A stretch of 64,000 nucleotides of DNA from Billgrantia sulfidoxydans (GTDB lineage Bacteria > Pseudomonadota > Gammaproteobacteria > Pseudomonadales > Halomonadaceae): contig NZ_CP053381.1 in the NCBI RefSeq assembly GCF_017868775.1, forward strand, positions 992,001 to 1,056,000, given 5' to 3'. Shown here one piece after another: positions 42,739 to 50,704 of the stretch (its first letter is position 1; the number at the start of each line of letters is the position of its first letter). The notes under the pieces are model-generated. The model saw nothing but the letters and a program-made list of their open reading frames with translations. It ran no database searches and had not been told where the DNA came from. The translations under genes and the position numbers were made by a program.

Positions 42739-43169
42739 GTCGTGCTCTCCTGGTTTACGTGGTGTCGGCTCTCCGACGAGACGTACGCGGGTGCACGTTG
42801 GGGACGTTACACAACGTCAAGTGTGGCGGCTTTGGCGCGTGGTGTCAGTTCAAGAACCGGCATGCGAGACGCGTCCAAGCGACTATTATTGAGACAAGAA
42901 TGATACATGAAAGGCACGACGTTGCCGAACCGGCGTCATGGCGCATGCTGTCCGCCGCCTTTGCGTAACGCAAGGTTTTCTTTGGGTAACGGCGAGTTAA
43001 CCGATATCCTGGCGGGTGTCCCCAGTCCCCGTTCAACGCTATTTGGACCCTGTGGGGATTGCAGCCATCGCCCGGAAGGGAATAGGGTCATGGCAATACC
43101 GACAAGAACAAGGGCCAGCCTCCGGAGGCCGCGTCTCCGCCAGTGCCTGGCCATGAGTGGAAACTCTGC
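42739..43169. promoter_or_regulatory. 431-nt divergent regulatory region between usp and the polyamine-type operon
   Basis: No convincing ORF. It contains GACGTT-N4-AACGTC at 42803-42818 (perfect inverted repeat), TTGCGT-A-ACGCAA at 42961-42973 (6-1-6 palindrome), and a longer stem-loop with TCCCCA/TGGGGA arms at 43019-43058. The first lies near usp and the others near the ABC operon, so they are candidate operators for the two directions. No known riboswitch was recognised. Confidence 0.5.
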
Positions 43170-44315
43170 ATGAACGAAAGCCTGCAACAAGAACGCAACC
43201 ACAGCGCAAGGGAAGCCGATCACGAGGCGGACACCAACTTCGTCCGTTTCATCAACGTGCAGAAGAGCTACGACGGGGTCGAGCTGGTCGTCAAGGGCTT
43301 CAACCTCGACATCCGGCGTGGCGAGTTCGTCACGCTGCTGGGCCCTTCGGGGTCGGGCAAGACCACCTGCCTGATGATGATGGCGGGCTTCGAGACCCCG
43401 ACTCACGGCCAGATACTGCTCAAGGGCGACCCGATCAACGACCTGCCGCCGCACAAGCGGGGCATCGGCATGGTCTTCCAGAACTACGCTCTCTTCCCGC
43501 ACATGACGGTTGCCGAGAACCTCGCCTTCCCGCTGGAGGTTCGCCACCTGTCCCGGGCCGAGGTCAAGCGCAAGGTCGAGCGCGCGCTGGCCATGGTGCG
43601 CCTCGAGCATTTCGGCGACCGGCGCCCGGCACAGCTGTCGGGTGGCCAGCAGCAGCGCGTGGCCCTGGCCCGCGCGCTGGTCTTCGAACCCGAACTGGTC
43701 CTGATGGACGAACCGCTCGGCGCGCTCGACAAGAACCTGCGCGAGGAGATGCAGTACGAGATCAAGCGCATCCATGCCGATCTGGGCGTCACCATGATCT
43801 ACGTGACCCACGATCAGACCGAAGCACTGACCATGTCCGATCGCATCGCCGTGTTCAATGACGGCGTGGTCCAGCAGCTCGCCTCACCCGAAACGCTCTA
43901 CGAAGCGCCCGAGAACGCCTTCGTCGCCAATTTCATCGGCGAGAACAACCGGCTCTACGGGGAGGTGACCGAGACCCTCGGTGACAACTGTCAGGTGCGT
44001 CTCGACAGCGGCGAGACGGTAGTGGCCAAGGCCGTCGCGGCGGGAGGGATCGGGGCGCGCACGACGCTTTCCCTGCGTCCGGAGCGCGTCGCCATCGTCT
44101 CGGGCGAGACCGATCAGGCGTTCGATAACCGCTTCCGCGCCGAGGTCAAGGAAGTGATCTACCTCGGCGATCACCTGCGCACCCGCGTCAGTGTCTGCGG
44201 TAACGATGAATTCATTCTCAAGACTCCCAACGCGAAGGGATTTACTTCGCTGAGGCCGGGCCAGTCGATCGACATCGGCTGGTCCAGTAGCGACTGTCGG
44301 GCTCTCGATGCCTGA
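43170..44315 (+). CDS. polyamine-type ABC transporter ATP-binding protein (PotA-like)
   Basis: 381 residues: Walker A GPSGSGKTT, Q-loop FQNYALFPHMTV, signature LSGGQQQRVALARAL, Walker B VLMDEPLGALD, H-loop VTHDQTEAL, and a C-terminal TOBE domain from about 290. MOI family (maltose/polyamine). The ATG at 43170 (MNESLQQERN) is chosen over a GTG nine codons earlier. It heads an ATPase-binding protein-permease-permease operon. Confidence 0.92.
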   Translation: MNESLQQERNHSAREADHEADTNFVRFINVQKSYDGVELVVKGFNLDIRRGEFVTLLGPSGSGKTTCLMMMAGFETPTHGQILLKGDPINDLPPHKRGIGMVFQNYALFPHMTVAENLAFPLEVRHLSRAEVKRKVERALAMVRLEHFGDRRPAQLSGGQQQRVALARALVFEPELVLMDEPLGALDKNLREEMQYEIKRIHADLGVTMIYVTHDQTEALTMSDRIAVFNDGVVQQLASPETLYEAPENAFVANFIGENNRLYGEVTETLGDNCQVRLDSGETVVAKAVAAGGIGARTTLSLRPERVAIVSGETDQAFDNRFRAEVKEVIYLGDHLRTRVSVCGNDEFILKTPNAKGFTSLRPGQSIDIGWSSSDCRALDA

Positions 44316-44365
44316 ATGCGCTCAACCCTGAGCAGTGCAACAAGTACAACAAGCGGAGATCGACG

Positions 44366-45487
44366 ATGAAATTCCACGACAAGCAAGCAGGGAAAATGAC
44401 GCTCAAGCTGATGACGTGCGCCGTGGCGGGCGCCTCGGCCATGGGCTTGGCAAGCCTGGCGCAGGCGCAGCAGACGCTCAACATCGTCTCCTGGGGTGGC
44501 GCCTACACCATGAGCCAGCAGAAGGCCTACCACGAGCCGTGGATGGAGCAGACCGGCGACGAGATCATCAACATCGACCGCAGCGGTAATGCCTTGGCCG
44601 GCCTGCGGGCCCAGTCCCAGGCGGGTAACGTGACCTGGGACCTGGTCGACATGCTGCCGGCCGACGCGATGATCGCCTGTGCCGAGGGGCTGATCGAGCC
44701 GCTGGATCACGACGAGCTGCTGGCCGACGCGCCGGACGGTACGCCGCCGAGCGAGGACTTCGTTGACGGTGCCCTGGGCGAGTGCTTCGTCGCCTCGATC
44801 GTCTACTCCAACATCGTCGCCTTCAACACCGAGATGTTCCCCGAGGACAACCAGCCCAGCACCATCGCCGATGTCTTCGACCTGGAGCAGTTCCCCGGCA
44901 AGCGCACCCTGCTGCGCAAGCCGATCAATAACCTCGAGTGGGCGCTGGTGGCCGATGGCGTGGCACCGGAGGACGTCTACGATGTGCTCGAGACGGAGGA
45001 GGGCATCCAGCGCGCCTTCGCCAAGCTCGACACCATCAAGGACCACGTGATCTGGTGGGAGGAGGGCGCCCAGCCGCCGCAGCTGCTCGCCGACAAGGAG
45101 GTGGCCTTCGGTTCCGCCTACAACGGCCGGATCTTCGATGCCATGGTCTCCGAGGACCAGCCCTTCGAGATCATCTGGGATGCCCAGGTGTTCGAGCTGG
45201 ACGGCTGGGTGGTGCCCGTCGGCAAGCTCGACAAGGTCAAGGATTACCTCTACTTCGCCACCGACACCCAGCGGCTCGCCGACCAGGCCCAGTACATCTC
45301 CTACGGCCCGGCGCGCTACTCCTCCTCGGACATGGTCTCGGTGCATGCCGAAACCGGTATCGACATGATGCCGCACATGCCGACGTTCCCGCCCAACTTC
45401 GCCACGGCGATCCAGAAGGACGACGAGTTCTGGGCCGACTACAACGACGAGCTGACCCAGCGCTTCGACGCCTGGCTGGCCCAGTAA
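44366..45487 (+). CDS. polyamine-type ABC transporter substrate-binding protein (PotD/PotF-like)
   Basis: 373 residues with a signal peptide to about residue 35 (AMGLASLAQAQ), then TLNIVSWGGAYTMSQQKAY, the opening of PotD-like type II binding proteins. Relatives bind spermidine, putrescine or other organic cations; the ligand-binding aromatic and acidic residues cannot be assigned from sequence alone. Second gene of the operon. Confidence 0.9.
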   Translation: MKFHDKQAGKMTLKLMTCAVAGASAMGLASLAQAQQTLNIVSWGGAYTMSQQKAYHEPWMEQTGDEIINIDRSGNALAGLRAQSQAGNVTWDLVDMLPADAMIACAEGLIEPLDHDELLADAPDGTPPSEDFVDGALGECFVASIVYSNIVAFNTEMFPEDNQPSTIADVFDLEQFPGKRTLLRKPINNLEWALVADGVAPEDVYDVLETEEGIQRAFAKLDTIKDHVIWWEEGAQPPQLLADKEVAFGSAYNGRIFDAMVSEDQPFEIIWDAQVFELDGWVVPVGKLDKVKDYLYFATDTQRLADQAQYISYGPARYSSSDMVSVHAETGIDMMPHMPTFPPNFATAIQKDDEFWADYNDELTQRFDAWLAQ

Positions 45488-45496
45488 GCCGAGACT

Positions 45497-45522
45497 CCCA
45501 CCCGGCCGCCTGGCCGGGTGGG
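45497..45522 (+). other. stem-loop between binding-protein and permease genes
   Basis: CCCACCCGGCC (45497-45507) pairs perfectly with GGCCGGGTGGG (45512-45522) around GCCT, with no U-run. It is placed like the hairpin in the Liv-type operon and would favour binding protein over permease expression. Confidence 0.6.
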
Positions 45523-45571
45523 GTACCGCCGATTCTCATGTCGTGATGTCGTTTTTCCTGGAGTGGCCAGA

Positions 45572-46825
45572 GTGTCCGAATCTCCCGCTTCCCCCTTGAC
45601 TACCGCCGATGGCGTGCCGCTCAAGGTCAGCCTGCGCCGCGCCGTGCGACGTTCGAAAATCAAGGCCTTCCTGCTGGTATCGCCTTTGCTGCTATTCCTC
45701 GGCATCGCTTTCGTCATGCCGATCATCGAAATGCTGTGGCGCAGCGTCGACAATCCCGAAGTCACCACCCACCTGTCGCGTACCGTCGCCGCCCTGGAGG
45801 GCTGGGACGAGGAGTCCCTCCCCGGCGAGCCGGTCTTTGCCGCCCTGGTGGAGGACCTGCGCGAAGGGCAGGCCGCACGCAACCTGGGGCTGCTGTCGAG
45901 CCGCCTGAACTACGAGAAATCGGGCATGCGCTCGGCGATCAACCGCACGGCGCGTCAATTGCGCACCATTGAGCCGCCCTACCGTGAAGCGCTGATCGAG
46001 CTCAACGACACCTGGGGCGAACTCGATACCTGGAAGCTGATCCAGCGCGAATCGACGCCCTACACGCTCACCTACTACCTGGCGGCGGTGGACCGCCAGC
46101 TGACGCCGACGGGCGAGATCGTCCAGGTGCCCGACCACCTCAAGGTGCACGTCTCGCTGTTCTGGCGCACCTTCTGGATGAGCGCGGCGATCACCGGCCT
46201 GACGCTGCTGTTGGGCTACCCGATCGCGTTCCTGCTGGCCAGCCTGCCGCTGCGCCATTCGAACCTGCTGATGATTCTGGTGCTGCTGCCATTCTGGACC
46301 TCGCTGCTGGTACGCACCACGACCTGGATCGCCATCCTGCAGTCCCAGGGGGTGCTCAACGACGTTCTGGTCGCGCTCGGCGTGATCGCCGACGAGGCGC
46401 GCTGGCAGATGATTCACAACAAGACCGGCACCATCGTGGCCATGACCCACATCCTGCTGCCGTTCATGATCCTGCCGCTCTATTCGGTGATGAAGACCAT
46501 ACCACCGAGCTACATGCGCGCGGCCCGCTCGCTGGGCGGCAAGCCGTTCCTGAGCTTTCGGCGGGTCTATTTCCCGTTGACCATCCCGGGCATCGCCGCC
46601 GGCGGCATCCTGGTGTTCATCCTCTCGATCGGCTACTACATCACGCCGGCGCTGGTGGGCGGACAGTCGGGGCGCTTCATTACCAACTACATCGCCTACC
46701 ACATGCAGACCTCGCTCAACTGGGGGCTGGCCGCGGCTATTGCCTCGATCCTGTTGTTCGTGGTGATCGTCTTCTACATGGTCTTCAATCGCCTGATCGG
46801 CGTCGACAAGGTCAAGCTGGGGTAA
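45572..46825 (+). CDS. polyamine-type ABC transporter permease (PotB-like, with large periplasmic insert)
   Basis: 417 residues, well above the usual PotB of about 280. The first membrane helix (about residues 31-50) is followed by about 150 extra polar residues, from MLWRSVDNPEV to the segment before VHVSLFWRTFWMSA, predicted periplasmic. Then the normal six-helix core begins, with the EAA coupling loop YMRAARSLGGKPFLSFRRVY. GTG at 45572 is chosen because GGAG lies eight bases upstream. Confidence 0.87.
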   Translation: MSESPASPLTTADGVPLKVSLRRAVRRSKIKAFLLVSPLLLFLGIAFVMPIIEMLWRSVDNPEVTTHLSRTVAALEGWDEESLPGEPVFAALVEDLREGQAARNLGLLSSRLNYEKSGMRSAINRTARQLRTIEPPYREALIELNDTWGELDTWKLIQRESTPYTLTYYLAAVDRQLTPTGEIVQVPDHLKVHVSLFWRTFWMSAAITGLTLLLGYPIAFLLASLPLRHSNLLMILVLLPFWTSLLVRTTTWIAILQSQGVLNDVLVALGVIADEARWQMIHNKTGTIVAMTHILLPFMILPLYSVMKTIPPSYMRAARSLGGKPFLSFRRVYFPLTIPGIAAGGILVFILSIGYYITPALVGGQSGRFITNYIAYHMQTSLNWGLAAAIASILLFVVIVFYMVFNRLIGVDKVKLG

Positions 46826-46829
46826 TCCG

Positions 46830-47681
46830 ATGGCCATTCCTTCCTACGCGACGCGCGGCGAGCGCATCTGGCATTACGTCTTCCTGGGCCTCTGTGCGCT
46901 GATCTTCCTGTTCCTGGTGGGGCCGCTGCTGATCATCATCCCGCTGTCGTTCAACGCACAGCCCTACTTCTCCTTCTCGGAGGCGATGCTCAAGCTCGAC
47001 CCGGCAGGTTATTCGCTGCGCTGGTATGAGGATTTCTTCACCTCCAGCGCCTGGCTCGGCGCGATCAAGAACAGCTTCATCATCGGTATCGCCTCGACGA
47101 TTCTGGCGACGATCCTGGGAACGATCGCGGCGCTGGGCCTCTCCAACCGGCACATGCCGGCACGCGGAGCGATCATGGCACTGCTGATCTCGCCGATGAT
47201 CGTGCCGCTGATCATCTCCGCGGCGGCGATGTTCTTCTTCTTCTCGAAGATCAACCTGGCCCAGACCTACCTCGGCGTGATCCTGGCGCATACCGCGCTC
47301 GGCATACCGTTCGTCGTCATCACCGTGACGGCCACGCTGTCGAGCTTCGACACCACCCTGATACGGGCGGCACACAGTTTGGGGGCCAATCCCACGCGCA
47401 CCTTCTTCAAGGTGGTGCTGCCGCTGGTGACGCCGGGTGTCGTGTCGGGGGCCCTGTTCGCCTTCATCACCTCCTTCGACGAGGTGGTGGTGGTACTGTT
47501 CGTCTCGGGGCCGGGGCAGCGCACCATGCCGATCCAGATGTGGTCCGGTATCCGCGAGCACATCAGCCCGACGATTCTGGCCGTGGCGACGCTGCTGGTG
47601 CTGCTCTCCATGCTGCTGCTGACGACGCTGGAACTGTTGCGGCGACGCAGCGAGCGACTGCGGGGCATCGCGCCGGAGTAG
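46830..47681 (+). CDS. polyamine-type ABC transporter permease (PotC-like)
   Basis: 283 residues with six membrane helices; the EAA loop RAAHSLGANPTRTFFKVVLP contacts the ATPase. It starts 4 nt after the first permease gene and ends the operon, followed by a terminator. Confidence 0.92.
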   Translation: MAIPSYATRGERIWHYVFLGLCALIFLFLVGPLLIIIPLSFNAQPYFSFSEAMLKLDPAGYSLRWYEDFFTSSAWLGAIKNSFIIGIASTILATILGTIAALGLSNRHMPARGAIMALLISPMIVPLIISAAAMFFFFSKINLAQTYLGVILAHTALGIPFVVITVTATLSSFDTTLIRAAHSLGANPTRTFFKVVLPLVTPGVVSGALFAFITSFDEVVVVLFVSGPGQRTMPIQMWSGIREHISPTILAVATLLVLLSMLLLTTLELLRRRSERLRGIAPE

Positions 47682-47713
47682 CGAATCGGCGCAGCAACCG
47701 ATCCCGTCCGCAG

Positions 47714-47736
47714 GGGCACCGAGAGGTGCCCTTTTT
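47714..47736 (+). terminator. rho-independent terminator of the polyamine-type operon
   Basis: GGGCACC (47714-47720) pairs with GGTGCCC (47725-47731) around GAGA, followed by five T residues. The rest of the gap to 47957 is AT-rich near 47868-47895, perhaps holding a promoter, without a clear consensus. Confidence 0.88.
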
Positions 47737-47957
47737 CGTTCTCGGCACGACCGAGCGAAACCCCGGGAGGCGCCTGTGGCAGACCTGCCCATGTGCCAGT
47801 TTGTACCACCGGGAAGCGGCCGATGGTGAACCGGGGCGAGGTGCCCGTGGCGTCGTTAACTTGCTGTCATAAAAGAATAAAACAATGTATCTGGGGAAGC
47901 TGGCATGGCCCCTGCTGCAGAAGAAACGAGGACGAAGTCAAACAGGGAGAGATCCAC

Positions 47958-48386
47958 ATGAGCCATGACAAGCGTGCAAGCAGATCTGCCAGGCGCATGA
48001 CCGCCTTGGCCTCGGCTGTGGCAGTAGCGCTGGGGACGTTGTCTCTTGCAGGCTGCGGCAACGACGAGGATGAGCTTCCCCCCGTTGAGGAGGAGCGTCC
48101 CGCCATGGAGGAGCAAGGTTCACCCATGGAGGATGCGACGTCTGATCCGGGCATCGACCAGACCGGTACGGCTTCTGGCGATGGTGCCGCGGAGCCCGTG
48201 ACCGGTGTCGAGGAGAGCCCGGAGGGTTCGAATCCGGGGGCTTCCGACGACGTGGCTCCCGAACAGGATCCGCTCCCCGAGGCCGAGCAGGAAACGGCGC
48301 CCGATGAGCAGCCCGAGGGTCAGCAGGCCACCATGGATGAGGGGCAGGAAGAGGAGCCCGAGGAAGAGCAGGGCGGCAGCAACTGA
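47958..48386 (+). CDS. acidic low-complexity lipoprotein
   Basis: 142 residues. The N-terminus is a lipoprotein signal with lipobox LAGC (Cys32 region: TLSLAGCGND). The mature part is almost all Glu, Asp, Pro, Gln, Gly, Ser and Thr (for example PPVEEERPAMEEQG and ending EEEPEEEQGGSN), with almost no hydrophobic residues, so it is probably disordered. No family is recognised. The ATG at 47958 follows AGGGAGAG; the longer frame upstream is not supported. It is followed by a stem-loop and the PGMQQD-repeat gene on the same strand. Confidence 0.75.
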   Translation: MSHDKRASRSARRMTALASAVAVALGTLSLAGCGNDEDELPPVEEERPAMEEQGSPMEDATSDPGIDQTGTASGDGAAEPVTGVEESPEGSNPGASDDVAPEQDPLPEAEQETAPDEQPEGQQATMDEGQEEEPEEEQGGSN

Positions 48387-48407
48387 TCTGGCGCCAGTCG
48401 AACACGA

Positions 48408-48430
48408 GCCCTCACCGAGCCGGTGAGGGC
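48408..48430 (+). other. stem-loop between the two acidic envelope genes
   Basis: GCCCTCACCG (48408-48417) pairs with CGGTGAGGGC (48421-48430) around AGC, without a U-run. It may attenuate or separate the two transcripts. Confidence 0.5.
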
Positions 48431-48484
48431 AGGGCAGGAAGCCCATTTCATTCGTCGTGAAGGCGATCTCCAGGAGGTGGAAGC

Positions 48485-49084
48485 ATGATGTCCAAGGAAT
48501 TTCTGAAGAAGCTAGGCATTCTCGGTGTGACCATGGGACTGACGGCCAGCCCGCTGGCCATGGCGCAGCAGACACAGCAGGACGAATTCCAGACGCAGCA
48601 AGGCGCCGAGCAGCCCCCTTATCCGGCCACCGACGAGGCACCGGGACAGGATCCGGCCATGCCGGGTAGCGAGGCAGAACCAGGCATGCAGCAGGATCCG
48701 GGCATGCAGCAGGATCCGGGCATGCAGCAGGATCCGGGCATGCAGCAAGACCCGAGCATGCAGCCGGAGCCAGGCATGGAGCAGGATCCGGGCATGCAGC
48801 AGGACCCGGGCATGCAGCAGGACCCGGGCATGCAGCAGGACCCGGGCATGCAGCAGGAGCCGGGCATGCAGCAGGAGCCAGGCATGGAGCAGAATCCGGG
48901 CATGCAGCAGGATCCGGCCATGCCGGGTAGCGAAGCCGACCCGGCTGCGCCCGGCGTGCAGGATGACCCCGGCTTCGGCGAAGGCGCCGAGGCGGTGCCG
49001 GGCGAAGAGCCCGAGTACGAGTACGAGAACGAGGAGGAAGAGTGGGACTATCCGGAGGATGACGAGGAGCACGAGAACCACTGA
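48485..49084 (+). CDS. secreted protein with thirteen PGMQQD-type hexapeptide repeats
   Basis: 199 residues. Signal peptide 1-27 (LGVTMGLTASPLAMAQ), a Gln-rich linker, thirteen six-residue units at residues 66-143 with consensus P-G-M-Q-Q-[DE], and a strongly acidic tail from about 172 (EPEYEYENEEEEWDYPEDD). A nine-residue block, PAMPGSEA plus E or D, flanks the array on both sides (57-65 and 144-152). The AGGAGG ribosome site lies seven bases before ATG 48485, so it is likely expressed. No cysteines or folded domain. Methionine recurs every six residues, which would suit metal or oxidant binding, but no function is known. Confidence 0.78.
   Translation: MMSKEFLKKLGILGVTMGLTASPLAMAQQTQQDEFQTQQGAEQPPYPATDEAPGQDPAMPGSEAEPGMQQDPGMQQDPGMQQDPGMQQDPSMQPEPGMEQDPGMQQDPGMQQDPGMQQDPGMQQEPGMQQEPGMEQNPGMQQDPAMPGSEADPAAPGVQDDPGFGEGAEAVPGEEPEYEYENEEEEWDYPEDDEEHENH
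48680..48913 (+). repeat. thirteen 18-bp tandem repeats encoding PGMQQD
   Basis: Tandem array of exactly 13 units of 18 bp (234 bp). Most units are identical or differ by one or two bases (D/E at position 6, occasional S, E, N, P). Two near-identical 27-bp blocks, 48653-48679 and 48914-48940 (24 of 27 matching), bracket it. Such an array should vary in copy number by slippage in steps of six residues without shifting frame. Confidence 0.93.
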
Positions 49085-49234
49085 TCCTCAAGGTTACGGC
49101 CCCGGCCGAGTGGCTGGGGCCGGAGGAGCAAGACCGACGCAAGGAGGCGTCACCCAAGCATGACGCGGCGCAATCCGCTGGCGGCCCGCCACCCTCCCCC
49201 CTTGCACCGTCAGCCGGATTGCATGGCGTGCTTC

Positions 49235-49263
49235 GCCCCCGAGCTCCCACGGGGGCTTTTTTG
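49235..49263 (+). terminator. rho-independent terminator downstream of the repeat gene
   Basis: GCCCCC (49235-49240) pairs with GGGGGC (49251-49256), followed by six T residues. The preceding 150 nt after the repeat gene hold another hairpin (49097-49122) and no gene. Confidence 0.8.
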
Positions 49264-49297
49264 TGTCTTGACGGCAATGCATCGAAACGCTGCGGTG

Positions 49298-50704
49298 CTA
49301 CTCTTCCTCCAGGCGGCGGTAGAGGGTGCGCCGGGCGATGCCAAGGATATCGGCGGTGCGTCGCTTGTTGCCCCCCGTCGCCTCGAGCACTTTCTGAATG
49401 TAGCGCTTCTCGACCTCTTCCAGGCTGGGCCAGCTCTGCTTGCCGCTGGATATCAGCGCTTTTCCCGTCTCGATCTGGCGGGCGGCTCCGCGCTGCTCCT
49501 GGCCATGCAGGCGGATGCGCTCCGGCAGGTCGGTATGGCTGAGCAGGCCGTTTTCCGCCAGGGTCACGGCGCGCATGACGGCATTCTCGAGCTCGCGAAC
49601 GTTGCCAGGATAGGGGTAGTCCAGCAGGGTCTGCAGGGCCAGCGGCTCGATGCGCTCGATGCTCTTGCCCTGGGCGCCGGCGTGCTTGTCGATCATGGCC
49701 GAGATCAGTCGCTCGATATCGCCCTGGCGTTCGCGCAGGGGGGGGATTCGCAGCGAGAAGGTCTCCAGGCGGTAGAACAGGTCGCTGCGGAAGTTGCCGC
49801 TTTCGATCTCCTGCTCCAGGTCGCGGTGGGTGGCGGCGATGATGCGCACGTCGACCGCCTCCTCTTTTTCGGCGCCCACCGCCTTGATCATCTTCTCCTG
49901 CAGCGCCCGCAGCAGCTTGGCCTGCAGGCCGGGCGACATTTCACCGATCTCGTCGAGGAAGAGACTGCCGCCGTTGGCCGCCTGGAACAGGCCCTGGCGC
50001 GACTCGTTGGCACCGGTGAAGGCCCCCTTCACATGGCCGAAGAACTCGCTCTCCATCAGTTCCGAGGGAATGCTGGCACAGTTGATGGCCACGAAAGGCG
50101 CTTCGGCCCGCGGACTCTCGGCATGGATGGCGCGGGCCAGCAGCTCCTTGCCGGTGCCGCTCTCCCCGAGGATCAGGATGGGCGCATCGCTCTTGGCCAG
50201 GCGGGCCGCATCGTGGAAGAGCGATTGCATGGTCTCGCTTTCGCCCACGATGCCGTGGAAATGGCCGCTCGGCTCGTCCTGGGCCAGGCGCTCGGCCAGG
50301 CGCTGGTTCTCCAGGACCCGAAAGATCGCCTCCCCCACGCTCTCCAGGTCCAGCGGCTTGGTGAGGAAGTCATCGGCACCGATCTTGAGTGCCTCGACGG
50401 CCTGGTCGATGGTGCCGAAGGCGGTAATGACGATGAATCCCACGCGGCTGCCCTCATGGCGCAACTGCTCGAGCAGCTGCATGCCGCTCATGCCGGGAAG
50501 GCGCACGTCGCTGATGACCAGGGCCACTTCGCTGTGGCTCAGGGTGACGACGGCTTCCTCGGCGCTGCCGACGCCCAGCGTCCGGTAACCGGCCTCCTGG
50601 AGTTCCTCCTCCAGGAGCTCGAGAATGGCAGCATCATCCTCGACGATCAGTATCGGAAGGTCGGTATGGCTGTGGCTCCCAGTCACGTGCTGTTCCTCCT
50701 TCAT
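49298..50704 (-). CDS. sigma-54-dependent response regulator (NtrC family)
   Basis: 468 residues: receiver domain (ILIVEDDAAIL, phospho-acceptor in LVISDVRLPG), AAA+ domain with Walker A GESGTGKE and the sigma-54 contact GAFTGA, and a Fis-type HTH at the C-terminus (GNKRRTADILGIARRTLYRR). Its start lies 71 nt inside the upstream kinase gene. The target promoters are unknown. Convergent with the PGMQQD-repeat gene. Confidence 0.93.
   Translation of the reverse strand: MKEEQHVTGSHSHTDLPILIVEDDAAILELLEEELQEAGYRTLGVGSAEEAVVTLSHSEVALVISDVRLPGMSGMQLLEQLRHEGSRVGFIVITAFGTIDQAVEALKIGADDFLTKPLDLESVGEAIFRVLENQRLAERLAQDEPSGHFHGIVGESETMQSLFHDAARLAKSDAPILILGESGTGKELLARAIHAESPRAEAPFVAINCASIPSELMESEFFGHVKGAFTGANESRQGLFQAANGGSLFLDEIGEMSPGLQAKLLRALQEKMIKAVGAEKEEAVDVRIIAATHRDLEQEIESGNFRSDLFYRLETFSLRIPPLRERQGDIERLISAMIDKHAGAQGKSIERIEPLALQTLLDYPYPGNVRELENAVMRAVTLAENGLLSHTDLPERIRLHGQEQRGAARQIETGKALISSGKQSWPSLEEVEKRYIQKVLEATGGNKRRTADILGIARRTLYRRLEEE

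Noticed and set aside
48653..48940. Regular repeats considered as a CRISPR array
   Set aside because: Units are contiguous 18-bp coding repeats with no unique spacers and no cas genes.
48512..49081. Repetitive minus-strand frame (LLHARIL-type repeats) opposite the PGMQQD gene
   Set aside because: It is only the complement of the 18-bp array; the plus strand has the signal peptide and the AGGAGG ribosome site.
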